A stretch of 64,000 bases of DNA from JAXLYX01 sp046351215 (GTDB lineage Bacteria > Myxococcota_A > Polyangia > Polyangiales > Houyiibacteriaceae): assembly GCA_046351215.1 (NCBI GenBank), contig JAXLYX010000006.1:124001-188000 (forward strand), read 5' to 3'. The position numbers were made by a program, and so were the translations under genes. Under the pieces are notes generated by a model that saw nothing but the letters and a program-made list of their open reading frames with translations, did not search any database and was not told the DNA's origin. This document shows, in pieces, positions 28,797 to 37,829 of this stretch. How positions within the stretch are numbered: position 1 is the first letter of the stretch; each line of letters begins with the position of its first letter.

Positions 28797-29939
28797 TTAA
28801 GGGGGCGAGCCGTCGAATTCCGGCGGGTCCACGTAGTCCACGTGTTCCCCTCGGAAGGTCCGGAGCGTCGTGACGCCCGGCTTCCGTCCCACGACGACCT
28901 CGGGCGAGAGCGGCACCTTGCCCCTCCCTCCCGGTGTGTCGCAGATGAGCTTCGGCAGAGCGATCCCCGAGAGGCGTCCTTGGAGCTGTTCCATCAGCTC
29001 GACGCCGCGCGAGAGGGGCGTACGGAGATGCCCCGAGCCGCGTACGGGATCCATCTGGAGTAGGTAGTAAGGACGTACCCTCGTCCGGACCAGTCCCCGG
29101 AAGAGAGTCTCGAGCGTCTTCGCGTCGTCGTTCACGCCGCGCAGCAGCACCGTCTGGTTCATCACCGGGAGCCCGTGATCCACGAGGCGCGCGCAGGCTG
29201 CCCTGGACGCGTCCGTGAGCTCCTTCGGATGATTGAAGTGCGTCATGATCCACAGCGACGGATACGACGCGCGCAAGGCCGAGCAGAGCTCGTCGGTCAC
29301 GCGTTGGGGCAGCGTGACCGGGGCGCGGGTCGCGAGCCGGACGTACATCACGTGGTCGATCCGGGCCAGCCGTTCCAGCAGGGAAACGATGCGCGAGGTC
29401 GACATCACGAGCGGATCGCCGCCCGAGACGATGACGTCGCTGATCTCGGGGTGCTCCTCGATGTAACGAAACGCGCGCTCGAGGTGGTCGAGCGATCGCG
29501 CCCCGCCACCGTCGCCGACCATGCGCGAGCGCGTGCAGAAGCGGCAGTACACGGCGCAGCGATCGGTCGCGAGCAGGAGGACGCGATCCGGATAGCGCTG
29601 CACGAGCTCCGGCGCGACCTCGTGGGCTTCTTCGCCGAGCGGGTCGCGGAGATCGCCCGGGACCTCGATCGCCTCCTCCGCGCGGGGCACGCACTGGAGG
29701 CGGATCGGGCAGCCCGGATCGTGGCGATCGGCGAGCGAGAGATAATAGGGCGTGATCGAGATCGGAAGGCCCTCGTCGAGGGCCCGACGGGCGCCGGCGC
29801 GCTCTCCCTCGGTCAGCGCGAGCACGCGCTCGAGCCCCTCGAGATCCGTCACGGCGTGGCGTGCCTGCCAGCGCCAATCGTCCCAGCCCGCGTCCTCGAG
29901 GGCGCGGGGCTTCGGGTCGGGTGGCACCGGAAGGCCCAT
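28797..29939 (-). CDS. KamA/EpmB-family radical SAM aminomutase
   Basis: A 380-residue radical SAM enzyme. The [4Fe-4S] cluster motif CxxxCxxC is C128, C132, C135 (RCAVYCRFCTR). Other lysine 2,3-aminomutase family features follow: VIVSGGDPLVM (SAM binding), RLATRAPVTLPQRV, THFNHPKELT, NQTVLLRGVNDD and YYLLQMDPVRGSGHLRTP. The family moves the alpha-amino group of lysine to the beta carbon using PLP; EpmB does this for EF-P modification. The PLP Lys is probably in LPKLICDTPGG. The length is intermediate between EpmB (about 340) and clostridial KamA (about 416). No epmA or efp is adjacent, so free lysine or EF-P cannot be decided. It lies just upstream of sdhC on the same strand. Confidence 0.85.
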   Translation of the reverse strand: MGLPVPPDPKPRALEDAGWDDWRWQARHAVTDLEGLERVLALTEGERAGARRALDEGLPISITPYYLSLADRHDPGCPIRLQCVPRAEEAIEVPGDLRDPLGEEAHEVAPELVQRYPDRVLLLATDRCAVYCRFCTRSRMVGDGGGARSLDHLERAFRYIEEHPEISDVIVSGGDPLVMSTSRIVSLLERLARIDHVMYVRLATRAPVTLPQRVTDELCSALRASYPSLWIMTHFNHPKELTDASRAACARLVDHGLPVMNQTVLLRGVNDDAKTLETLFRGLVRTRVRPYYLLQMDPVRGSGHLRTPLSRGVELMEQLQGRLSGIALPKLICDTPGGRGKVPLSPEVVVGRKPGVTTLRTFRGEHVDYVDPPEFDGSPP

Positions 29940-30114
29940 GGCGGCCGGAGCTTAGTCAGGGGCGACCCCGCCGCAAGGCAAGCGCCTCTCCCCCGCCCAG
30001 GGACTTCCGCTCCGGCGGAAGCGCGTCGATTTTACGCACTGGACATTGCTTTTCCGGGCGTAGCTGTGCAGCTTTCGTTGCCGTGGCCTTCCACCCGGGA
30101 AGGGGAGTTGTTGG

Positions 30115-31128
30115 ATGTCGTCTGCCTCGCGCCACGCCCTCGCGACCGTACCGCCCCCCGCCAACAACTGGCGGCTCAAGGCCCTGAAGGGGACCCTGAA
30201 GGCGGCCGTCGCCCGGATCGAGAGGCAGACGTCCACCGTCGCCACGCGGAACACGCTGGCGGCGCTCGCCCGCATGGCCCCGCCTCCGTTCGGGGCGAAG
30301 CGCAGCGACGCCACGCTGGCCGGGGTTCCCTGCCGCTGGTTCGCGCCCCGGGACGCGGTCGACGATCTCGTGGTCGTCCACTTCCACGGCGGCGGCTTCT
30401 GCATGTGCTCCGTGAAGCACACGCACGAGGTCTTCCTCGCCGACTACGCGCGCACCACCCAGCGGCTCGTGCTCGGCGTCGACTACCGCAAGGCACCCGA
30501 GCATCCGTTCCCGGTGCCCATCGACGACTGCCTCGGCGTCTACCTCGCGCTTCTCGATCAGGGCCGCGATCCGAACCGGATCGTGCTCTCGGGCGACTCG
30601 GCCGGCGGCAACCTCGCGCTCGCCGTCGTCCAGCGGCTCCGGGAGATGGGCAAGCCGATGCCGCGCGGCATGGTGCTGATGTCCCCCTGGGTCGACCTCG
30701 AGATGAAGGGGCTCACGCTCCACTCCAACGAGACCTCGGACTACATCACGCGCGCCGTGCTCCGGAAATTCGTGGACGCCTACCTCGGCTCGCAGGATCC
30801 GACGCAGCCGCTGGCTTCGCCCTGTCACGCGGAGTTCGACGGCTTCCCCTCGATGTTCGTGCAGGTCGGCGGGGACGAGTCGATGCTCTCCGAGGTGCGC
30901 TGGATGGTCTGCAAGGCGCAGTCGCACGGCGTCGACGCGCGCATCCAGGAGTGGCGCGGCCTCGTCCACGCGTTCCAGGGCTTCAGCGCGTTCCTCCCCG
31001 AGTCGGTCGAGGCGCTGAAGTCGGTGCGGCTCTACCTCGACGACATCGCGACGCATCCCGAGTCCGCCGAGACCCTCCGTCGTCGCAAGGCGACGCCGAG
31101 CGGGATCCGCCGGATCACGGACGTCTGA
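30115..31128 (+). CDS. Alpha/beta hydrolase, hormone-sensitive lipase type
   Basis: A 337-residue esterase/lipase of the HSL (GDXG) family. The oxyanion motif HGGG is at 91-94, the nucleophile S162 is in GDSAGGN, a catalytic Asp is in GGDESML (about 265), and the His is in RGLVHAFQGF (about 290). No signal peptide is evident; a basic helical N-terminus (about 20-45) could bind membrane. Substrates in this family are short-chain acyl esters or lipids. The start is ATG 30115, preceded by a GGGAG-like site. The 175-bp upstream gap separates it from the divergent KamA-like gene and includes an unpaired GC hairpin (30004-30021). Confidence 0.88.
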   Translation: MSSASRHALATVPPPANNWRLKALKGTLKAAVARIERQTSTVATRNTLAALARMAPPPFGAKRSDATLAGVPCRWFAPRDAVDDLVVVHFHGGGFCMCSVKHTHEVFLADYARTTQRLVLGVDYRKAPEHPFPVPIDDCLGVYLALLDQGRDPNRIVLSGDSAGGNLALAVVQRLREMGKPMPRGMVLMSPWVDLEMKGLTLHSNETSDYITRAVLRKFVDAYLGSQDPTQPLASPCHAEFDGFPSMFVQVGGDESMLSEVRWMVCKAQSHGVDARIQEWRGLVHAFQGFSAFLPESVEALKSVRLYLDDIATHPESAETLRRRKATPSGIRRITDV

Positions 31129-31184
31129 GGGGGCCGGTCGGACGCGTCGCGGGCGTCGGCGGAGTCGCGGGCGGCTCGCCGCGG

Positions 31185-31213
31185 TTGACCCCGGGGAACG
31201 CTGCCCGTAGCGT
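31185..31213 (+). promoter_or_regulatory. Candidate sigma-70 promoter of the Ser/Thr kinase
   Basis: TTGACC, a 17-bp spacer and TAGCGT (-10 at 31208-31213). A start point near 31220 would give a short leader to the GTG at 31250. Only a pattern match. Confidence 0.4.
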
Positions 31214-31249
31214 CTCGACGTGGTCGACGCACCGGACGCCGGGGAGGTC

Positions 31250-34078
31250 GTGGGGAGGCGGGTCGGCGAGGTCCTCGCCGGTCGGTACCGCGTGACCCGC
31301 GTGCTCGGCACCGGAGGGTTCGGCGTCGTCTACGAGGCCGAGGACACCGGCGCCGGGGGCATGGTCGCCGTGAAGTTCCTCCACGGGCATCTCGCCGACG
31401 TGCGGGAGGCCGTGAGCCGCTTCCGGCGCGAGGCGGCGGCGATCCAGGCGATCCGGCACCCGCACGTGGTCGAGGTCCGCGACTCGGGGACGACCGCCGA
31501 CGGGACGATGTACCTGGTGATGGAGAAGCTCGCCGGCACCGAGCTCTCGGGGGTGCTCGCCGCGTCGGGCCCGCTCCCCATCGGCCGTGCGGCCCGCATC
31601 GCGTCCGAGGTGGCCGATGCGCTCGCCGCCGTCCACGCCGCCGGGATCGTCCACCGCGACCTCAAGCCGGACAACATCTTCCTCGCCGCGGGGGTCGACG
31701 GTCGGGAGCACGTGAAGCTCCTCGATTTCGGCGTCGCGAAGATGATCGGCGAGGACGGCGACAAGGCCTCGGTCGCGACGCAGACGGGAGCGGCGATCGG
31801 GACGCTCGCCTACATGGCGCCGGAGCAGGCCCAGGGGAAGAAGGGCATCGACGCGCGCGTCGACCTCTACGCCCTCGGCGTGATCCTCTTCCGCATGCTG
31901 ACCGGGCAGCTCCCCTTCGACGCACCGAGCTTGCCCATGCTGGTGCTGAAGATCTGCACCGAGCCGCCGCCGCCCCTCGAAGAGCTGCGCGCCGACGTGC
32001 CGCCCGAGCTCGGCTCGCTCTACGCGGCGATGCTCGCGAAGGATCCCGCCCAGCGCATCGCCTCGGCGCGCGAGGTGCGCGAGCGCCTGCTCCCCTTCGT
32101 CGGGCTCGAGGCGGCCCCCGTGATGCGCGAGGGCCGGGTCCCGCGCCTCTCGGATCCGTCGATCTTCGCGCACGCGGCCACTCTTCCCTCCGCGGGCGAG
32201 CCGATCGGCCGCTCCGTCGGCGCTCCCGTCGACGAGATCGACGAGCCGGGGCTCGAGACGCCTGCTCCATCGCGCGCGAAGGCGATCGTCCCTTGGCTCG
32301 TGATCGGCGCCGTCGCGCTCGGCATCGTGGCGTTCAGCCTGAGGCCGAAGCCGACGCCTGCGCGTCGCACGACGACCGCGTCGCTCGTCGGCCGGCCGCC
32401 CGTGCTGGCGGTGCTCGAGACGCCCGATCCCGGCACCCTCGGCTGGCGATGGTGGAACCCCCTGCCGCGCGCGATGCCGACCTGGAACGACGTCGCCGTC
32501 GGTGGGCCCGGGCTCGTCGCGATGGTCGGGCGTGACGGGAACGCGGCGTTCTACGCGGCGCGTCGCCTCTACCGCATGCAGACCGGCACGTCGGCGGGCT
32601 TGCACGCCGTCGCGTGGGCCGGTCCGACGGACGTCCTCGTCGGGGGCGACGAAGGGACGCTCGTCCTCGTCGCCCGCGGAGGCCCTCGTGTCGTCGAGAC
32701 GCATACCCGTTCGACGATTCGCGACATCGACTTCGTGACGCCGACCGAGGCCGTCGTCGTCGGCGACGACGGGACCTTCCTCCGCGTCGTCGGGGCCGGG
32801 ACGAGCAGCGTCGACGTCGGCTCGACCGACGATCTCCTCGGGGTCTTCGCTCGGGGGCGAACGGTCTTCGCCGTCGGCGAGAGCAGCTCCGTGCTCCGCT
32901 ACGAGAACGAACGGGTCGAGTGGGAGCCGACGCCGTCGCGCGCCACGCTCCGCGCGATCGGAGGGTGCGAAGACGGCCCCCTCCACGCGGTCGGCGACGA
33001 CGGGACCGTGCTGCGCCGCACCGACGCGGGCGAGTGGCTCCGCGTCACCGGCACGGGCCACGAGCCCTTCTCGGCCATCGCCTGCGACGCGGGGCGGCTC
33101 GTGATCTCCGGGATGCGCGGAGGCGTGGTGGTGCTCGACGGAGACCGCGTGCTCCGGCTCGACACCGGCGAGACCCGGCCCCTCTACGGCGTCTCCGCCG
33201 CGCGCGGGGAGCGTGCGTGGGTCGTCGGCGCCGGCGGACGGCTCCTGCACGTGGCGAGCGACCACGTCGTGGTCCTCACCGTCGGCAGCACCAAGAGTCT
33301 CTACGACGCGGCCACGCTCGCGGGTGTGGTCTTCGCGGTCGGCGTCGACGGCACCATCCTCCGCCAGGCCGATTCCCGTTTCGAGCCCGGTCCCCGAGCG
33401 ACGGATGCCGGCCTCGCCGCCCTCGCTCGCCTCTCGGACACCCTGCTCGTCGCCGTCGGCGATTCCGGAGTGATCGCATCGATCGCCTTCGATCGCGCGG
33501 AGCTGCTCGAGTCGCCCACGGAGGTCGCTCTCCGGGACGTCGTCGCGGAGGACGGCTTCGTCCTCGCCGTGGGGGGGAACGGGACGCTCGTGCGCGGCAC
33601 CGTCGGGGCCTTCGTCGCGAAGTCGCTCCCCGACGTCGGGATGCTCTGGTCCGTGGCCGGCCGCCCGGACGACGGCTGGGTCGTCGGGGAACGCGGCGTC
33701 GTGCTCCGCGTCGAGGAAGCGTCGGAGCGCCGCGTCGCCTGCGGACGGACCGAGACGCTCCGCGGGGTCCGCGTGCTCGGCGAGCAGGTCTTCGCGGTCG
33801 GCGAGCGGGGGCTCGTCCTCCGGCTGTCGGAATCCGAGTGCGTCGTCGAGCACGAAGGCGGCGCCGGTCTCTTCGGGATCGGACGCGACGGCTCGGGCCG
33901 TCCGCTCGCCGTGGGCGAGGGCGGCAGCGCCCTCTCGCGGGCCGACGACGGAACCTGGGCGCCGGTCGATCTCGACGCCGGCGGCTACGACCTCCACGGC
34001 GTCGTCGAGACGGAGCGCGACGTGCTGCTGCTCGGCGCGGGCGGCGTGATCCTCCGGACGCCCCGGCTCTTCCCGTAG
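31250..34078 (+). CDS. Transmembrane Ser/Thr protein kinase with large repeat C-terminus
   Basis: A receptor-like Hanks-type kinase of about 942 residues. The kinase domain (about 10-275) has GTGGFGVVY, the ATP Lys K42, HRDLKPDN (catalytic D137), DFG (D159) and the APE box in MAPEQ. One membrane helix at about 345-365 follows a Pro/Arg-rich juxtamembrane part. The rest (about 390-940) would be periplasmic. It consists of repeated blades of about 40-45 residues, each with a V(A/V)VGDDGTxLR- or VGExGxVLR-type strand, suggesting a beta-propeller. The product probably senses an extracytoplasmic ligand, but no partner is visible. GTG 31250 has GGGGAGG upstream; an in-frame GTG at 31220 would add ten residues. 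Proteins of this shape are frequent in myxobacteria. Confidence 0.88.
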   Translation: MGRRVGEVLAGRYRVTRVLGTGGFGVVYEAEDTGAGGMVAVKFLHGHLADVREAVSRFRREAAAIQAIRHPHVVEVRDSGTTADGTMYLVMEKLAGTELSGVLAASGPLPIGRAARIASEVADALAAVHAAGIVHRDLKPDNIFLAAGVDGREHVKLLDFGVAKMIGEDGDKASVATQTGAAIGTLAYMAPEQAQGKKGIDARVDLYALGVILFRMLTGQLPFDAPSLPMLVLKICTEPPPPLEELRADVPPELGSLYAAMLAKDPAQRIASAREVRERLLPFVGLEAAPVMREGRVPRLSDPSIFAHAATLPSAGEPIGRSVGAPVDEIDEPGLETPAPSRAKAIVPWLVIGAVALGIVAFSLRPKPTPARRTTTASLVGRPPVLAVLETPDPGTLGWRWWNPLPRAMPTWNDVAVGGPGLVAMVGRDGNAAFYAARRLYRMQTGTSAGLHAVAWAGPTDVLVGGDEGTLVLVARGGPRVVETHTRSTIRDIDFVTPTEAVVVGDDGTFLRVVGAGTSSVDVGSTDDLLGVFARGRTVFAVGESSSVLRYENERVEWEPTPSRATLRAIGGCEDGPLHAVGDDGTVLRRTDAGEWLRVTGTGHEPFSAIACDAGRLVISGMRGGVVVLDGDRVLRLDTGETRPLYGVSAARGERAWVVGAGGRLLHVASDHVVVLTVGSTKSLYDAATLAGVVFAVGVDGTILRQADSRFEPGPRATDAGLAALARLSDTLLVAVGDSGVIASIAFDRAELLESPTEVALRDVVAEDGFVLAVGGNGTLVRGTVGAFVAKSLPDVGMLWSVAGRPDDGWVVGERGVVLRVEEASERRVACGRTETLRGVRVLGEQVFAVGERGLVLRLSESECVVEHEGGAGLFGIGRDGSGRPLAVGEGGSALSRADDGTWAPVDLDAGGYDLHGVVETERDVLLLGAGGVILRTPRLFP

Positions 34079-34091
34079 CCGCGGCCTCGGC

Positions 34092-34679
34092 TCATTGGTA
34101 GGCGAGGTCGAGCTCGACGAGGCTCGTGCCGTCGTCGAGGGAGTCCTTCGCGACCACCGCCCGGATGTCCTTCGCGCCGGCCTGCGCGAGGAGCTCGGAG
34201 ACGAGGAGGGGGACGTAGCGCTTCACGTGCGCGTGCGAGCTCGCATGGTGTCGGTACCGGATCCGCGCGCGTCCCTCGGTGTTCTCGACGACCTCCACGA
34301 CGCTCGGCGCGAACCCGCGCGCGTGGACGAAGCCCATCCGGCCGACGACCGCCGCCGGGCCGAGGGTGCCGAGCACGGACTTGAAGAAGGTCTGCACGAC
34401 CCCGGGTCCGCCCTCGTGGATCATGGCGCGATCGAAGGCGTCCGGGCGGCCTCCACCCTTCGCCCGGAGCTCGGCGTGGCAGGCGTCGAGGAAGTCCTGC
34501 CAGTCGGAGACGGGGATCTCGGCGAGCGGCAAGAGGAGCCGATCGAATTGGCCGCGAGTCTCCTCGGGAAGCCTGGCGAGCACGGCCGCGAGGAAGGGAT
34601 CCCCCCAGGTCTTGCGGATCCAGGTCAACGCCGGGCTCACGAGCAGACCGCGGACCCGGGTGGGCTCGAGCCCGCTCAC
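34092..34679 (-). CDS. DUF2378/TIGR02265-like protein
   Basis: A protein of about 195 residues with a VRGLLVSPALTWI start, then VLARLPEETRGQ, VSDWQDFLDAC, ARGFAPSVVEVV and LVELDLAYQ. The overall order resembles the myxobacterial paralogous family DUF2378 (TIGR02265), which has no known function. This is a pattern judgement, not a search. The start GTG 34679 overlaps the TGA of the upstream TPR gene by four bases, so the two are translationally coupled and probably work together. It converges with the kinase gene 14 bp away. Confidence 0.62.
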   Translation of the reverse strand: MSGLEPTRVRGLLVSPALTWIRKTWGDPFLAAVLARLPEETRGQFDRLLLPLAEIPVSDWQDFLDACHAELRAKGGGRPDAFDRAMIHEGGPGVVQTFFKSVLGTLGPAAVVGRMGFVHARGFAPSVVEVVENTEGRARIRYRHHASSHAHVKRYVPLLVSELLAQAGAKDIRAVVAKDSLDDGTSLVELDLAYQ

Positions 34680-35602
34680 CGCGTCCTCGTGCGCATCGAC
34701 GAGGTCCCCGAGGACGGCGGCGGCGACGGCGGCTGGGCGGGCTGGGCGGGCTGGGCAGGGGCCGAGAGGTTCCGCGCGGTGTCCCGCGCGCGCTGCGCGG
34801 CGGCCGGATCGCGGGCCTCGACGGCGCGCGCGTAGCGCTCGTACGTCTCGATCGCCTGGTCGCGGCGGTTCGTCTGCTCGTAGCAGGCCGCGAGATCGTA
34901 GAGGGCGCCGGGCTCGTCCGGCGTGAGCGCGAGCGCGGCCTGGTACTCGACGATCGCCTCGTCGTAGCGGTGGAGGGTCCGCAGGACGACCCCGAGGTTC
35001 TGGTGGTAGGGCGCCTGGTCGCCGCGCGCGGCGATGGCCGCGCGGAAGTGCGCGATGGCCTCGTCGTAGCGGTGCTCGTCGCGGTCGAGCACTCCGAGGT
35101 TGTTGAGGAGGTCGGGATCGTTCGCCGCGTGTCGCAGGCCCTCTTCGTAGGCGTGTCGCGCTTCGGCGGCATGGCCCAGGCGTCGCTGCGCGAGGCCGAG
35201 GTTCGACCACGACGTGGCGTCGCGCGGCTCGAGCTCGAGCGCACGTCGGAGCGCGGCCACGGCCTCGTCGTAGCGCCGCAAGCGGAGCAGCATCGCACCG
35301 CGCATGGCGTGCGAGCTCGCATGCGTCGGCTCGAGCTCGGCCGAGCGCGTGAACTCGGCGAGGGCCTCTTCGTTCCGCCCTTCCTGGCGGAGCACGCTGC
35401 CGAGCGCGTAGTGGGCCGCGGCGTACCCCGGGCGCAGCTCGATCGCGCGCCGGAGCTCGGCGGCCGCCTCCGCTTGGCGACCGGCCTGGCGATGGACCTG
35501 GGCCATCCGGAAGTGCGCTTCGGCCTCGTCGGCGAGCGCCCGGACGGGGACGAGGAAGGAGAAGGAGAGGGCGAGGAGGAAGAAGACGGCGCGGGATCGC
35601 AT
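34676..35602 (-). CDS. Secreted TPR-repeat protein
   Basis: A 308-residue protein with a signal peptide (about 1-25, ending ALA) and no lipobox Cys. The mature part holds about seven tetratricopeptide repeats of 34 residues (AEAHFRMAQVHRQAGRQAEA, AAHYALGSVLRQEGRNEEA and so on). It ends in an AQPAQPAQ/PPSPPPS tail. TPR proteins are protein-binding scaffolds, often in outer-membrane or motility complexes; the partner is unknown. Start ATG 35602. Its stop overlaps the start of the DUF2378-like gene by four bases. Confidence 0.85.
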   Translation of the reverse strand: MRSRAVFFLLALSFSFLVPVRALADEAEAHFRMAQVHRQAGRQAEAAAELRRAIELRPGYAAAHYALGSVLRQEGRNEEALAEFTRSAELEPTHASSHAMRGAMLLRLRRYDEAVAALRRALELEPRDATSWSNLGLAQRRLGHAAEARHAYEEGLRHAANDPDLLNNLGVLDRDEHRYDEAIAHFRAAIAARGDQAPYHQNLGVVLRTLHRYDEAIVEYQAALALTPDEPGALYDLAACYEQTNRRDQAIETYERYARAVEARDPAAAQRARDTARNLSAPAQPAQPAQPPSPPPSSGTSSMRTRTR

Positions 35603-35672
35603 GGACCCGAGTCTACCAGCCCCGCGGCCCGGGATGCCGAACGACGCCGCATCCGCCATCCTTGCGCTCGCC

Positions 35673-36527
35673 ATGAGCCGGACCCCCCCCTCGAAGAAGC
35701 CGAAGGGCACCCTCCTGCCCCTCCTGCAGGAGGCCGATTGGTCGGGCGGCGGACACGCCGTCTCGCGGCCCCTCGTCGCCGTGGACGAGGACACGGGCTA
35801 CGTGCCCCTGGTCTCCTACGCCTACGACGAGGGGACGCGCCGGCTCGTGCTCACGGCGCTCGGGCTCGCGGACGAGGACCGGGACCTCGAGGCCGTCGAG
35901 GCCGAGGCGGTCCGGAACCTCGAGTCGCTCCTGCCCGCGTGGCAACCGCAATGGGCCGCGGCGATCGCCCTCGTGCACGAATACGCGAGCTCGGCGCTCC
36001 TCTCGGCGCGAGCCCTCGATGCGGCCTGCGAGGCGCTCGGCGCGTCCCGCATCCTGCTCGCCGCGCCGACCCGCGGGCTCCTCGTGGCCACCGCGCGTCC
36101 GACCGATGGCGACGCGAACCTCGGCCGCTGGGCCACGTCCGCGTTCGCCGCGTCGTTCGAGACGCGGCTCTCGCCGAGCGTCTACGCCTACGAGCGCGGA
36201 GGGTCTCTCTCGCTCCTCGCGCGCGCCCGCCTCCCCGATGCGGACGGGAGGACCTTCGAGGTGCGCGGCTACGACGCCGAAGAAGAGTGCGTCGAGCTCT
36301 CCCTCCTCGGCGTCCTCGGTCCGGCCGCCGTCGCGGGCGTGCGTCGCCTCGTGGCGAAGGGAGCCCTCGACGACGGCCGTCCGGTCGCGCTCGTCCGCCT
36401 CGTGTTGCCGGACGAATGCCTCGTGGAGGATGCGCGCTCGCGCTTCCGGGGCTCCGACGTCGAGCTCGCCGTCGAAGGTCCGGACGGATCGATGCGCATC
36501 GTCCCGGACGAAGAGGCGTCGTCATGA
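35673..36527 (+). CDS. Hypothetical protein, function unknown
   Basis: A protein of about 284 residues with a basic N-terminus (MSRTPPSKKPKG) and a Leu/Ala/Val-rich body with many charged pairs; no signal peptide, transmembrane helix or nucleotide motif. I do not recognise a family. A region of repeated acidic Glu (LADEDRDLEAVEAEAV) is present near residues 60-75. The start is uncertain: ATG 35634 and ATG 35673 are in frame and neither has a strong ribosome site. The stop overlaps the ATG of the HAD phosphatase gene (ATGA), so the pair is coupled. The gene diverges from the TPR gene. Confidence 0.65.
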   Translation: MSRTPPSKKPKGTLLPLLQEADWSGGGHAVSRPLVAVDEDTGYVPLVSYAYDEGTRRLVLTALGLADEDRDLEAVEAEAVRNLESLLPAWQPQWAAAIALVHEYASSALLSARALDAACEALGASRILLAAPTRGLLVATARPTDGDANLGRWATSAFAASFETRLSPSVYAYERGGSLSLLARARLPDADGRTFEVRGYDAEEECVELSLLGVLGPAAVAGVRRLVAKGALDDGRPVALVRLVLPDECLVEDARSRFRGSDVELAVEGPDGSMRIVPDEEASS

Positions 36528-37231
36528 GCCGCGCCCGTCCGACGGTCGTGCTCTTCGACATCGACGGAACGCTGATCCGCACGGGCGCCGCCGGCTCCCG
36601 CGCGCTTCGCCGCACGTTCGAGACGCTCTATGGCGCACCGGACGCGCCCTCTCGGGTCGACGTCCGGGGGAACACCGACCGACGCATCCTCCGGCAGGCC
36701 CTCGCGCACGCGGGCGAGGCCACCGACGAGGCGACCCTCGATCGCACGCTCTCCCACTATCTCGGCGTCCTCGCCGACGAGGTGGAGCGCTCCGAGGGCT
36801 ACCAGGTCCTCGCCGGCGCGCGGGAGCTCGTCGTCGCCGCGACCGGGGCGGGCTTCGCGGTCGGCCTCGGCACCGGCAACGTGGAACGAGGCGCGGCGAT
36901 CAAGCTGGGTCGGAGTGGTCTGCATCCGTACTTCGCCTTCGGCGGCTTCGGCTCGGACTCGGAGGTCCGCTCGGAGCTCGTGGGCCATGGCGCACGACGT
37001 GGGGCCGAGCGGCTCGGACGCTCGCTCGACACCTGCCGCGTCGTGGTGGTCGGCGACACGCCCCACGACGTCGCTGCCGCGCGCGCGATCGGCGCCGAGG
37101 TCCTCGCGGTCGCGACGGGCGGGCATCCGGTCGACGACCTCGGAGACGCCGACGTCGTCGTCGACTCGCTCGCCGAAGTCGCGGCCCTCGCCTTCCTCCT
37201 CGGTGGAGCGGACGACCCGCCCCGGCGCTGA
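36524..37231 (+). CDS. HAD-superfamily hydrolase, phosphoglycolate-phosphatase-like
   Basis: A 235-residue haloacid dehalogenase-type phosphatase. Motif I is LFDIDGTLI with nucleophile D12 and D14; motif II is the Thr in LGTGN; motif III Lys is in the IKLG stretch; motif IV is GDTPHDVAAARAIGAEV. A helical cap of the C1 type lies between motifs I and II. The family includes phosphoglycolate phosphatase (Gph) and pyrophosphatases, but substrate cannot be told from motifs alone. It is coupled to the preceding hypothetical gene by an ATGA overlap. Confidence 0.87.
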   Translation: MSRARPTVVLFDIDGTLIRTGAAGSRALRRTFETLYGAPDAPSRVDVRGNTDRRILRQALAHAGEATDEATLDRTLSHYLGVLADEVERSEGYQVLAGARELVVAATGAGFAVGLGTGNVERGAAIKLGRSGLHPYFAFGGFGSDSEVRSELVGHGARRGAERLGRSLDTCRVVVVGDTPHDVAAARAIGAEVLAVATGGHPVDDLGDADVVVDSLAEVAALAFLLGGADDPPRR

Positions 37232-37277
37232 CCTCGATCGATGGCGTGGACGAGGCGGTTTCCCTTACGCTCCGTCC

Positions 37278-37823
37278 ATGGCGCTCCGAACCCTGCCTCT
37301 CGTCGCGGTCCTCGTCCTCGGCCTGCTCGGCTGTGGGAAGGACGAGGCCCCACCGGCGGCACCTCCCGCCGCCTCGCCTTCGACGCCCGGGCTCGAGGCC
37401 GCCCCGGGGACGACCGTCGCGAGCTATCGCCCCTACGACCAGGGGGACCCCTTCGTGGGATCGCAGGGCGGCATCCGGGTGACCGGGCCGGCCCCTTCGA
37501 GCACCGGGGCGGCGCCCACCGAGCCCGCCGCGGCGCCCGCGCCCGAGCGCGATCTCGCGGGCGAGGTGAAGCGAGCGTTCGGCGATCCGAGCGCATGCGT
37601 GGCCCGGTCGTCGGAGCTGCCGGAGTCCGTGACGGTGACGATCCAGGTCCGGCTCACGGCGTTCGGGACCGTCTCCTCCGCGAGCGTCGCCGCGCCGGGG
37701 CTCCCCTCGGACGCGATCGACTGCCTCCGACGGCAGGCCGAGGGGCTCCGCGTGGCCGCGCCCGTGTCGGGGGCCCCGAAATCGGTCTCGACGAGCGTCT
37801 CGATGGGCCGGGCGCCGCTCTGA
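37278..37823 (+). CDS. Lipoprotein with AgmX/TonB-like C-terminal domain
   Basis: A 181-residue protein. The signal ends in the lipobox LLGC (about 16-19), followed by a Pro/Ala-rich linker (about 25-95). The C-terminal 80 residues (VKRAFGDPSAC, VTVTIQVRLTAFGTVSSASV, DCLRRQAEGLRVAAP) look like the TonB-type/AgmX C-terminal domain, in which a first helix, a V-x-V-x-L strand and a C-(L/V)-xx-A-xx-(L/W) helix are typical. Such proteins occur widely in myxobacterial envelopes; the partner is unknown. Confidence 0.72.
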   Translation: MALRTLPLVAVLVLGLLGCGKDEAPPAAPPAASPSTPGLEAAPGTTVASYRPYDQGDPFVGSQGGIRVTGPAPSSTGAAPTEPAAAPAPERDLAGEVKRAFGDPSACVARSSELPESVTVTIQVRLTAFGTVSSASVAAPGLPSDAIDCLRRQAEGLRVAAPVSGAPKSVSTSVSMGRAPL

Positions 37824-37829
37824 GCGCCG

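Noticed and set aside
30004..30021. Small GC hairpin between divergent KamA-like and esterase genes
   Set aside because: A 7-bp stem with no T run between divergent starts is not a credible terminator; may be chance.
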